DNA from: Lachnospiraceae bacterium
Lineage (GTDB): Bacteria; Bacillota; Clostridia; Lachnospirales; Lachnospiraceae
Assembly (NCBI GenBank): GCA_014804755.1
Contig: JAAUZE010000003.1
Span: 145,969 to 209,968, forward strand
Direction of reading: 5' to 3'
Length of the DNA: 64,000 bases
Below are positions 17,613 through 25,001 of the stretch, piece after piece; the stretch's first letter is position 1, and each line of letters opens with the position of its first letter. The notes beneath the pieces are model-generated. The model ran no database searches and was not told where the DNA came from. It saw only the letters and a program-made list of their open reading frames with translations. The position numbers and the translations under genes were made by a program.

Positions 17613-18380
17613 ATGACGATCGACACAGAAGATTTATTGAACAGCATATTAGGAAGCCTTGACCGGATCAGTCATATTCCGTCTGAGGATATTCCCAATA
17701 TTGATTTATATATGGATCAGGTGACAACATTTATGGATAAGCGGCTGCGGAATACGACGCGCAATCCGAATGAAGATAAGATCCTCACGAAGACAATGAT
17801 CAATAATTATGCCAAAAACGATCTTCTGCCGCCGCCGATTAAAAAGAAATATACGAAAGATCATATGATCATGCTCATTTTTATTTATTATTTCAAAGGA
17901 ATCTTGAGCATCAATGATATTCAGGCGATTCTGGGACCTTTGGCGGAGCGGTTTTTTCATGCGGACGGCAGGATGAATATGCAGAGTATCTATGACGAAG
18001 CGTTCGGGATGGAAGAGGAGCATGTGCGGGCACTGAAGGAGAGCATTGTGGGCGATTACCGGATCGCGCAGGGGACATTTGCGGACGCAGCGGATGAGGA
18101 CAAGGAGTTTCTGCAGCTTTTTTCGTTTATCAGCCTGCTGAGCTATGATGTGTATGTAAAAAAGCTGTTGGTTGAAAAAATGATAGACGGCTATGCAGCA
18201 AGACGCAAAGACGCCGCGGCAGCCGAAAGTGAAGGCGCGGCAGGAAAGAGGAGTGAGAGCGCAGCCGGAAAGAAGAACGATGGCGCGGGCAAAGCCGAGA
18301 AAGCGGATGCGGCGCCGACAGCGCAGGACGAGCAGGCAAAGCGTGTAAAATCCATGCTGGAAGCGCAGACTAAAGTGTGA
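17613..18380 (+). CDS. DUF1836 domain protein, putative regulator
   Basis: The start at 17613 has GGAGG 5 nt upstream; an upstream in-frame ATG at 17565 overlaps the promoter. The first 190 residues match the DUF1836 family (PNIDLYMDQVTTFMDKRL, KTMINNYAKNDLLPPPIKKK, LIFIYYFKGILSINDIQ). That stretch resembles a MerR-like DNA-binding fold: helix-turn-helix plus a wing-like KKKY segment. The last 70 residues are Ala/Lys/Glu-rich low complexity (AAAAESEGAAGKR and similar) and look disordered. It may be autoregulated at the palindrome in its own promoter. Its function is not known. Confidence 0.8.
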   Translation: MTIDTEDLLNSILGSLDRISHIPSEDIPNIDLYMDQVTTFMDKRLRNTTRNPNEDKILTKTMINNYAKNDLLPPPIKKKYTKDHMIMLIFIYYFKGILSINDIQAILGPLAERFFHADGRMNMQSIYDEAFGMEEEHVRALKESIVGDYRIAQGTFADAADEDKEFLQLFSFISLLSYDVYVKKLLVEKMIDGYAARRKDAAAAESEGAAGKRSESAAGKKNDGAGKAEKADAAPTAQDEQAKRVKSMLEAQTKV

Positions 18381-18475
18381 AAACGGCTCAGCCTTTTGGC
18401 AGGCTGACCCCATTATCAAAAATATTCTCCGCACGTTGAAGTTGCGCGATTCAAAAAGTAGCGCATATAAGTTGG

Positions 18476-18504
18476 TTGAAGCTTGTCCGGGAAAATACTA
18501 TACT
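18476..18504 (+). promoter_or_regulatory. Promoter of the XRE/GyrI regulator
   Basis: TTGAAG (18476-18481), a 17-bp spacer and TATACT (18499-18504) lie 44 nt before the start codon. A hairpin CAGCC/GGCTG at about 18388-18406 lies between this and the DUF1836 gene. Confidence 0.65.
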
Positions 18505-18547
18505 GACAATGCGGCGCGGCGCAAGAAAATGATAAGGAGAATATTTT

Positions 18548-19216
18548 ATGAGCTTCGGAAAAAATTTGCAGTTTTTAAGAAATCTGAAAGGGAATATGAC
18601 GCAGGAGGATCTGGCTGAAAAAATGAATGTCAGTCGTCAAACCATATCAAAATGGGAGCTGGATACAGTGCAGCCCGAAATGGAAAAGGCGATAGAACTT
18701 TGCAGGCTTTTTAACTGTTCGCTGGACGATTTGTTCCGCGGTGACATGGTCACTTGCAGCGAAGCGTATACAAATCTGCGTGTCGAGACCGTTCCCGCTT
18801 TCCGATATATAAAGCATGCCGTGATAAGCTCAGAGCCTGAGGGGGACGCTATCGACAGAGTATTTTCCATTGCCCGCAGCTGCGGCGTGGATAAACCTCG
18901 TGTCATTGGCTGGAATTTTCCCAATGTATCACAGGAGCAGATCAATGTTTTCAATATGCACGGCTACGAAGCGGCATGGATACTGCCTGATGGGGTCATC
19001 CATCCTGACATTGAAATACATGAGCAGGCAGCCCACAGGTATGCAGCCCTACACATTGAAAAGCCTTTTGAAAACCCTTTTGTGATCATTCCTAACGCCT
19101 ATAAAGCGCTTATGGAGTATATGAGCGTGAACGGTTTGGAATGCACGGAAAAGGACGTTATTCCCTGCTTTGAAACCGATGGGGAGAGTATGGATATTTA
19201 TATTGCCTGTAAGTAG
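18548..19216 (+). CDS. XRE-family regulator with GyrI-like effector domain
   Basis: A 222-aa protein with an N-terminal XRE helix-turn-helix (TQEDLAEKMNVSRQTISKWE, residues about 18-37). The C-terminal region is a GyrI-like/AraC effector-binding domain (EAYTNLRVETVPAFRYIKHA, WNFPNVSQEQ, HRYAALHIEKPFENPF). Such domains often sense small amphipathic or cationic molecules. GGAG stands before the ATG. It has its own promoter and terminator and is not clearly tied to either neighbour. Confidence 0.85.
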   Translation: MSFGKNLQFLRNLKGNMTQEDLAEKMNVSRQTISKWELDTVQPEMEKAIELCRLFNCSLDDLFRGDMVTCSEAYTNLRVETVPAFRYIKHAVISSEPEGDAIDRVFSIARSCGVDKPRVIGWNFPNVSQEQINVFNMHGYEAAWILPDGVIHPDIEIHEQAAHRYAALHIEKPFENPFVIIPNAYKALMEYMSVNGLECTEKDVIPCFETDGESMDIYIACK

Positions 19217-19220
19217 CTTG

Positions 19221-19251
19221 AAAGATTGGCGTGAACGTGCCAATCTTTTTT
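19221..19251. terminator. Terminator between the XRE regulator and UPF0340
   Basis: AAAGATTGGC and GCCAATCTTT pair around an 8-nt loop and a T-run follows. It serves the plus-strand gene and possibly the convergent UPF0340 gene. Confidence 0.8.
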
Positions 19252-19260
19252 GGGTTCTGC

Positions 19261-19836
19261 TTATACTGAATATACGGCGCGTTCTCCGCCGATATATTTT
19301 GGACGTGTTCTCGCACAGACCACATGCGCGCTGCCGATGTTTGCAAGCGATGTGCGTACGGGAACGGCGACGGGAACTAAGTGCATGCCGATGAGCGTAT
19401 CGCCGATGTCGATGCCCGCCTGTGCGCGTATCGTCTCAACAGCGACGGGCTGTGCCATACAGCGGTAGGCGGCAGCGGCAAACGAACCGCCTGCTTTTAA
19501 TTGCGGGATCACGTTTACGATGGGATAGCCACAGCGTTTTGCCGTTTCTTTTTCCACGATCAGCGCGCGGTTTAAGTGTTCACAGCATTGCGCGGCAAGC
19601 GAAATCTCATGCTCGGAAGCAATGTCCTGAAGTGTCCGAAAAATCGCCTCTCCGATCTCGGCGCTCGAATAAGAGCCGATGCGGTGCGCGGCAACTTCGC
19701 TGGAGGAGCAGCCGATCACAAGGATGTCCTGCTTTTCCAAGTGCGCCTGTTCTAATAATTCCATACAGATCTGTCTGGTCTGCGCGATGATCTCGGTCAG
19801 ATTTTCGTCCGTTTTTGGTGCGATTCCGTCTCCCAT
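19261..19836 (-). CDS. UPF0340 family protein (YwlG-like)
   Basis: A 191-aa conserved protein of the UPF0340/TIGR01440 family. Family blocks are DILVIGCSSSEVAAHRIGSY, AAQCCEHLNRALIVEKE and KAGGSFAAAAYRCM. ARAGIDIGDTLIG-like and MHLVPVAVP segments follow. It contains several conserved Cys. The function is not established. It is monocistronic, and a hairpin-rich intergenic region lies upstream of its start. Confidence 0.85.
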   Translation of the reverse strand: MGDGIAPKTDENLTEIIAQTRQICMELLEQAHLEKQDILVIGCSSSEVAAHRIGSYSSAEIGEAIFRTLQDIASEHEISLAAQCCEHLNRALIVEKETAKRCGYPIVNVIPQLKAGGSFAAAAYRCMAQPVAVETIRAQAGIDIGDTLIGMHLVPVAVPVRTSLANIGSAHVVCARTRPKYIGGERAVYSV

Positions 19837-19854
19837 GCGGCATGTCCTTCTTTC

Positions 19855-20165
19855 TTTCCTTTTGATGTGGTGTAATGGCGCAGAAAAATCAAATGCTCAC
19901 TTCGTCTTGGGCGCAAGCTCGAAAATTCAGCCGCTTCGCGTCTGCCGCGCTTCGCGCTCATAATTTTCTCGCTATCATGTCAGGTGAAATCAAATGCTCA
20001 CTCCGTTCGCGCTTGATTTCCTGCTGACATCCATGAATGTATCTAACCTCGCAAACCCGCGCTGTCGCGCTTCCTGCCCGGCAAAGCCGGGCGTTTGCTC
20101 GGTAATGGCGCAGAAAAAACAAATGCCCGCTTCGCGGTCGCTTGTTTTTTCTCTGCGCCAATTAT
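19855..20165. repeat. Hairpin-rich intergenic repeat cluster
   Basis: This 300-base gap holds no gene. It carries diverged copies of one unit: TGGCGCAGAAAAATCAAATGC at 19875, GAAATCAAATGCTCACTCCG at about 19986, and TGGCGCAGAAAAAACAAATGC at 20106. The last pairs with TTGTTTTTTCTCTGCGCCA ending at 20160, making a very long hairpin. Other GC-rich dyads (CCGCTTCGCG, GCTGTCGCGCTTC) lie between. It looks like a REP-type intergenic repeat. Confidence 0.6.
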
Positions 20166-20293
20166 ATCATACCTAGTATGGACCGGAAAGTGGGAAACGA
20201 TTGCTTTTTTTTGAAAAGCGTGAGAGAATGTATAGGGATGACGGAGCTTTTGGCGCAGAAACTGCCGAAATAAAGCATCGGGAGGAAAAAACA

Positions 20294-20815
20294 ATGAGGC
20301 TGCATAAGATTACGGCTTTTGACGGCTTGGATACGCGAAAACTGATGGACGTCTATCGGGAGTCCAATACGGGAAATATTGATTATTTCTATCCGGAAAT
20401 GACGGACAGGCCGCTGGCACTGCAAAAGGTCGAGCAGCGTTTCCTTGATTTTATCAAAACGGATTTTTTCCCAAAAGAAGGGAACGAATATTGCATTTTG
20501 GAAGAAGAGGGTATTTGGGTCAGCGCGCTCAGGCTCTATCGGATCGAAGAACAGCTGTATTATATCGAGGCGTTGGAAACGCACCCCGAATTCAGAAAGA
20601 AGGGCTGTGCCTCGCGGCTGTTAAACAGCGTCATTGAGGATTTAAAGCAGCAAGGTTCTTTTAAGCTGTGCGACTGTGTCGGAAAAAGAAATACAGCATC
20701 TATCAACACTCATAGAAAATGCGGGTTTGAGATCGTCCCCGGACAGGCGTATGATTATATCAGAAAGGAACCGGATGAGGATTGCTGCGGTATGCAGTAC
20801 ATTTTTGAAAAATAG
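20294..20815 (+). CDS. GNAT-family acetyltransferase
   Basis: The start at 20294 (MRLHKITAFDG) is set by GGGAGG upstream; in-frame upstream codons fall in non-coding sequence. The 173-aa product has the acetyl-CoA binding signature at EALETHPEFRKKGCASRLLN (motif A, R/Q-x-x-G-x-G/A), followed by motif B with GKRNTASINTHRKCGFE. The substrate is unknown. It lies directly upstream of the IS110 element, whose insertion has not broken it. Confidence 0.85.
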   Translation: MRLHKITAFDGLDTRKLMDVYRESNTGNIDYFYPEMTDRPLALQKVEQRFLDFIKTDFFPKEGNEYCILEEEGIWVSALRLYRIEEQLYYIEALETHPEFRKKGCASRLLNSVIEDLKQQGSFKLCDCVGKRNTASINTHRKCGFEIVPGQAYDYIRKEPDEDCCGMQYIFEK

Positions 20816-20936
20816 TCTGCAAATAAAAAGTCAAGTAAAAATTGATGAACTTTGAAAATTTTATACGGGTTGAAAAATAGGTACTACAAAAAGACCACCG
20901 TAGGACGCTGGTCTGCTGGGAAAGTGAGGGTATTCT

Positions 20937-22154
20937 TTAGATTTCTTCGGCTTCTGCAAGCGTAGAAAGATATTCCTTCACCCGTCCGTAATAAATGCGT
21001 AGGAACTTGTTTGCACCGGCAGTCATGTAGACGTAATAAGGTTTGCCCTGCGCCCGTTTTTTGTCCATGAAAGCATAAACGGCATCGTCATCAGGGGAAC
21101 GCTTGATTAAGCCGTCCATGATCTGGAAAAGAGTTTTGCGCAGACATGGCGATCACTTCTTGGTTGTAGGTACACTTTTCTGGATATGCTGTCCGGAATC
21201 GTTCTTTCCGGGGTCAACACCGGCAAAAGCGGTCAGTGCCCCGCGGTGCGTGAAACGTGTCACATCCCCGATCTCGGCCATGAGCTGTGGGCCAAGGGTA
21301 GTGCCAACGCCGTTCATTGCCATGACAACAGGATATTCCGGCAGCAGGGAAGCGGTCTCGTCCATCCTGAGCCGGAGGGATTCTACGGTTGCGGATGCAG
21401 TATTCAGCATTGCCACAGCCTGCCGTATCAGCAGTTTTGTGCCATCATCCTTTGGGAATACGGCGATCAGATCAGAGGAGAACTGATAGATATTCTCCGC
21501 TTTCTGAGCGCTGAAGTTATAACCCTTGCGTCTGCACCAGTTCTGATAGTGCTCCGTAAAAGCATCCAGAGACTTGTAGCGCACACAGTCCACATGCCAG
21601 TAGGTATGGACGAAGTCCACCCATTTCTGGCTGCCGTCACTGCGTGAAGGACTGTCAAAGAAGTCATTGGCACCCGGATAGGTTTGGTCAAGCAGGGCAA
21701 TGAGGTTGTTCTTCATGGAGGTCTTCTGTGCCATGTAGAAACCGAACTGGCGGTTCATGGTTTTTAGTTGGTTGCGTGTTTTATCCATGCTTCCATACTG
21801 CTTCAGTTTTGCCCAGCGGTCAAGGGTATAACGAGCGATTTTTTTAGAATCAGCCTTGTCGGTTTTGGGAGTACGCAGGGAATCATCACCGAAATCTCGG
21901 ATGAGGATAGGATTTACGGCGCTGACAAAGATACCAGCGTCAGAAAGCCAAGTGGCAACAGGCTCGTAGTATCTTCCGGTGTGCTCCATGCAGACCCTGG
22001 TCTCCCCGTCTAGGTTCCTGATCTGTTCGATCAGGTCATTGATCGCGGACTGTATGTGGGGAATGTCATGTGGAGGCATGATGACAACATCACCGGGTCT
22101 GCGGATGGTGACAGTGCTCTTACCTTTGGAGACATCAATACCAACAGCGTTCAT
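20937..22154 (-). pseudogene. IS110-family transposase, interrupted by an in-frame TGA
   Basis: The start at 22154 (MNAVGIDVSKGKS) follows AAAGGAG. The N-terminal DEDD RuvC-like domain shows GIDVSKGK, MEHTGRYYEP and TPKTDKADSKK. The C-terminal Transposase_20 domain shows MNGVGTTLGPQLMAEIGD and FAGVDPGKNDSGQ. At 21153-21155 the frame reads ACC AAG AAG TGA TCG CCA; the usual continuation is TTKRGSP, so one or two base changes turned Gly into a stop. The same frame then runs on as LRKTLFQIMDGLIKRSPDDD to 20937. The catalytic Ser lies before the stop, but about 70 C-terminal residues are lost unless read-through occurs. It is probably inactive. Confidence 0.85.
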
Positions 22155-22184
22155 AACAGATACTCCTTTAAAAAGAATTAGCAA

Positions 22185-22400
22185 CGGTCAATACCAGATT
22201 TACTCATTGCCTGTTCAATCTACTGGGTGTCACACGAACGCCTTTGGGTTCAACCTGCGTAAAACGAATGCTGCGAATGAGGGCTGGTTGGCTGACTATT
22301 TTACGGACGTAAAGTCCTGGGAGGATTCGGCCAGACCTATTGCCTTACTCATTCTAACAGCTTAAGCAACAAGATGGATAATTCCTTACTGGCTGTAAGG
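22185..22400 (-). ncRNA. Candidate IS110 bridge RNA region
   Basis: The non-coding end upstream of the transposase is where IS110-group elements encode the bridge RNA that guides recombination. In this stretch the minus strand has a short stem TTTACG/CGTAAA with a 2-nt loop (within 22298-22315). It also has two similar segments (ATGAGTAAGGCAATAGGTCTGG and GGCAATGAGTAAATCTGG-like). The claim rests on position and family knowledge; the ends and fold are not determined. Confidence 0.35.
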
Positions 22401-22440
22401 GGTATTAACCATAAATACATTGTAGTAGGAGGATATTATC

Positions 22441-23430
22441 ATGTATGAGGCAGATGAAAAGCGGTATGATACCATGAAATATCACAGATGCGGGAACAGC
22501 GGTCTGATGCTCCCGGCAGTTTCTTTAGGTCTGTGGCACAATTTCGGCTCCAACGGGAATTTTGACAATATGCAGATAATGTGTTACACCGCGTTCGATC
22601 ATGGCATTACCCACTTTGACCTTGCGAATAATTACGGACCTGTCTACGGCGCTGCGGAAGAAAATTTCGGACGCATTTTGAAAAAAGGACTAGGCAGATA
22701 TCGCGATGAGATTGTTTTGTCCACGAAAGCCGGCTATGATATGTGGCCGGGACCGTACGGCGATTGGGGGAGTAAAAAATATCTTGTGGCAAGCTTAGAT
22801 CAGAGCTTAAAGCGGATGGGGCTGGAATATGTGGATATTTTTTATCATCACCGGCCGGACCCTGAAACGCCGATCGAGGAGACGGCACGGGCGTTGGACG
22901 GGATCGTAAGGAGCGGAAAGGCGCTTTATGTCGGAATCTCCAATTATAACAAAGAGCAGACAATCGCGATCGCAGCGCTTTTTCAGGAAATGGGCACGCC
23001 GTTTATCATTAATCAGAGGCGTTATTCCATGCTGGACAGAACCATGGAGCGGGATGGACTGAAGGATTATGCCGCCGTCCATGGCATCGGCATTATTACG
23101 TTCTGCCCTCTGGAGCAAGGCCTGCTTACCGACCGCTATCTGCACGGCATTCCGGAAGACAGCCGCGTCCGCAGGGACGGGCGGTTTCTACAGGAGAGTG
23201 CAATCACTGAAGATAAGCTGGCGAAAATTCGGGCGTTAAATGAACTGGCGACACAGAGAGGCCAGTCCCTGGCGCAGATGGCGCTGGCGTGGATTCTTCG
23301 CGACGGCGATATTACCAGCGTACTGATCGGAGCGTCAAAACCCTCGCAAATCCTTGACAATATCGGAATGCTTTCGAAGCTCGGCTTTGACGAGGAGGAG
23401 CGCAAAAGGATTGATGCGATTTTGGCGTGA
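22441..23430 (+). CDS. Aldo/keto reductase, YghZ/Kv-beta-like
   Basis: A 329-aa NADPH-dependent aldo/keto reductase close to YghZ (L-glyceraldehyde 3-phosphate reductase) and Kv-beta subunits. The N-terminus has HRCGNSGLMLPAVSLGLW. The catalytic tetrad residues appear as Asp and Tyr in THFDLANNYGP, Lys in STKAGYDMWPGPYG and His in IFYHHRPDPETP. The NADP-binding end has SVLIGASKPSQILDN. GGAGG stands 9 nt before the ATG. The IS110 non-coding end lies directly upstream, so the native promoter may be displaced. Confidence 0.9.
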   Translation: MYEADEKRYDTMKYHRCGNSGLMLPAVSLGLWHNFGSNGNFDNMQIMCYTAFDHGITHFDLANNYGPVYGAAEENFGRILKKGLGRYRDEIVLSTKAGYDMWPGPYGDWGSKKYLVASLDQSLKRMGLEYVDIFYHHRPDPETPIEETARALDGIVRSGKALYVGISNYNKEQTIAIAALFQEMGTPFIINQRRYSMLDRTMERDGLKDYAAVHGIGIITFCPLEQGLLTDRYLHGIPEDSRVRRDGRFLQESAITEDKLAKIRALNELATQRGQSLAQMALAWILRDGDITSVLIGASKPSQILDNIGMLSKLGFDEEERKRIDAILA

Positions 23431-23539
23431 TACCTGCTTTGGCGGACACCTATGCGTATACGATTTGTTACAATGCACCCAAGTATGACCTTGGGTGCAT
23501 TTTTGACTAACTTATTTTTCTGTGAATATGGGGGTGATT

Positions 23540-23695
23540 ATGGCAACAGGAACTACGAATATAGGATTCGAAGAGAAGTTGTGGCAGGCGGAAGATAAAC
23601 TACGCTCTAATATGGATGCAGAAGAATATAAGCATGTAGTATTAGTGAAAGATCGGATACAAGTACTTTATCTTCTGAATATCTTATATTTGTGA
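23540..23695 (+). pseudogene. Relic of the 5' end of hsdM
   Basis: Reading from ATG 23540 gives MATGTTNIGFEEKLWQAEDK, then LRSNMDAEEYKHVVL, which is the start of a type I restriction HsdM (N-terminal helical domain). After about 35 codons the homology stops where the expected GLIFLKYISD should come. The frame ends at 23693 after 16 unrelated residues, which are the start of rhuM read out of frame. So almost all of hsdM has been deleted. GGGGG stands before the start, so the fragment could still be translated. Confidence 0.7.
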
Positions 23696-24421
23696 TCGCC
23701 ACAGAAGATTGTGACAGTAGTTATGAGATGCGCTACGAGGATGAAAATATATGGCTGACGCAAAAAATGATGTCAGTGCTATATGATGTTTCAGTTGTCG
23801 CTATATTTTGGCATATCAAACGTATTTGTGAGGATGGAGAGTTGACACCGGAGGCAACTATTAAGAAATACTTAACAGTTCAAGAGAAAGGAACTCGTCA
23901 GGTTTCAGGCAACCTGGATTATTATAATCTCCAAATGATTATCGCTGTCGGATTTCAGGTAAATAACCAGCGGGCTGTTCAGTTCAGAAAGTGGGCGGGA
24001 CAAATTGTTATGGATGATACGATTCAGGGCTGGACAATGGACAAAGAGCGCTTGAAAAACGGTTCAGAACAAAGTGCATTTTGCCGTTTACAGACATACC
24101 GCGGTGGAACTTATTGTGGAAAGGGCAGATGCCGGTAAAGAACATATGGGCTTGTCAACATGGAGAAACACACCGGATGGAAAGATTATCAGGGCGGATG
24201 TTACAATTGCAAAAAACTATTTAAACGAAAAAGAAATGTCTTATTTGGAAAGAATTGTAACTCTTTATTTTGACTACGCCGAGCTTCAGGCTGAGAGGCA
24301 TATTCCTATGAGAATGGAAGATTGGGCAAAACGTTTGGATGGATTCCTCGAATTTAATGGAAATAAACTGTTGATAGGAGTGGGGAAAATTAGCACGGAG
24401 CAAGCGAAACTTCATGCATGA
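23641..24421 (+). pseudogene. RhuM-family gene broken by internal deletion and frameshift
   Basis: RhuM-like proteins commonly sit inside type I restriction loci. The first part reads SSEYLIFVIATEDC and DENIWLTQKMMSVLYDVSV through GWTMDKERLKNG (to about 24060). There the sequence jumps to VQNKVHFAVYRHTAVELIVE in another frame, continuing through EHMGLSTWRNTPDGK and MEDWAKRLDGFLEFNG to 24421. Roughly 80 residues around the junction are missing and the frame is shifted. The start is also fused out of frame to the hsdM relic. It is clearly non-functional as a full protein. Confidence 0.75.
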
Positions 24422-24534
24422 ATGTTCCCTGCAATTTTTTGAACGACAATAAATATTATATCGGAAAAAACGAAAATGTATGATATAATGTCTGAGAGAA
24501 TTAAAATAAACATAAAATTTTTAAGAGGAGCAAA

Positions 24535-24969
24535 ATGGAAAATAATTATCAAAATTTACAATATACAGATGATGAAAAAGCAGTAGCTTATGTTAAGGCA
24601 ATTATTAAAGCAGTAGACATGACACATCAAGTGGCAGAAAAATCAAAAATAAAGAGCAAAAAAGCAAGAGAAGCGATTGAAACCAAGGATAAAGAATTTA
24701 TGTGGAATACGCTGCAGGAATATCTGCATGATTACAAAGAATTTATAAATACGACAAATACCATGCGCACATGCAGCGTTGGAATGGACTTTTACAATCA
24801 AGTCACTGTAACGGAAATTGAGCGGCAGTTAAAAATAATGATTGGCGTTATTTATGACTATGAAGCGAAGCATTGTCTTCACAACGAGGCAATAAAGCAG
24901 TGCCTGAAAAAATTGTTAAAGGCAAGTGGTGTATTTACAGACAAAGAAATAGAGCTTCTTTTATTATAA
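24535..24969 (+). CDS. Small helical protein of unknown function upstream of the R-M genes
   Basis: A 144-aa Lys/Glu-rich, probably all-helical protein with no recognised domain. It begins MENNYQNLQYTDDEKAVAYV and ends in Leu-rich EIELLLL. AAGAGGAG stands 5 nt before the ATG, and a -10-like TATAAT is visible at about 24482. It is AT-rich like the restriction genes that follow 32 bp later, so it may belong to the same operon. A regulatory or modulating partner role is possible but unproven. Confidence 0.55.
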   Translation: MENNYQNLQYTDDEKAVAYVKAIIKAVDMTHQVAEKSKIKSKKAREAIETKDKEFMWNTLQEYLHDYKEFINTTNTMRTCSVGMDFYNQVTVTEIERQLKIMIGVIYDYEAKHCLHNEAIKQCLKKLLKASGVFTDKEIELLLL

Positions 24970-25001
24970 AATTTTTTACTATTAGAAGGAGAAAAAGACA
25001 A

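Larger units (their letters stand above)
20880..22400 (-). mobile_element. IS110-family insertion sequence (ends approximate)
   Basis: An IS110-type element made of a transposase gene with a premature stop and a long non-coding stretch upstream of it (22155-22440). Exact ends cannot be set by eye because IS110 elements lack inverted repeats and leave little or no target duplication. A short hairpin AGACCA/TGGTCT lies at 20892-20914 near the downstream end. The element sits between a GNAT gene and an aldo/keto reductase. Confidence 0.7.
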
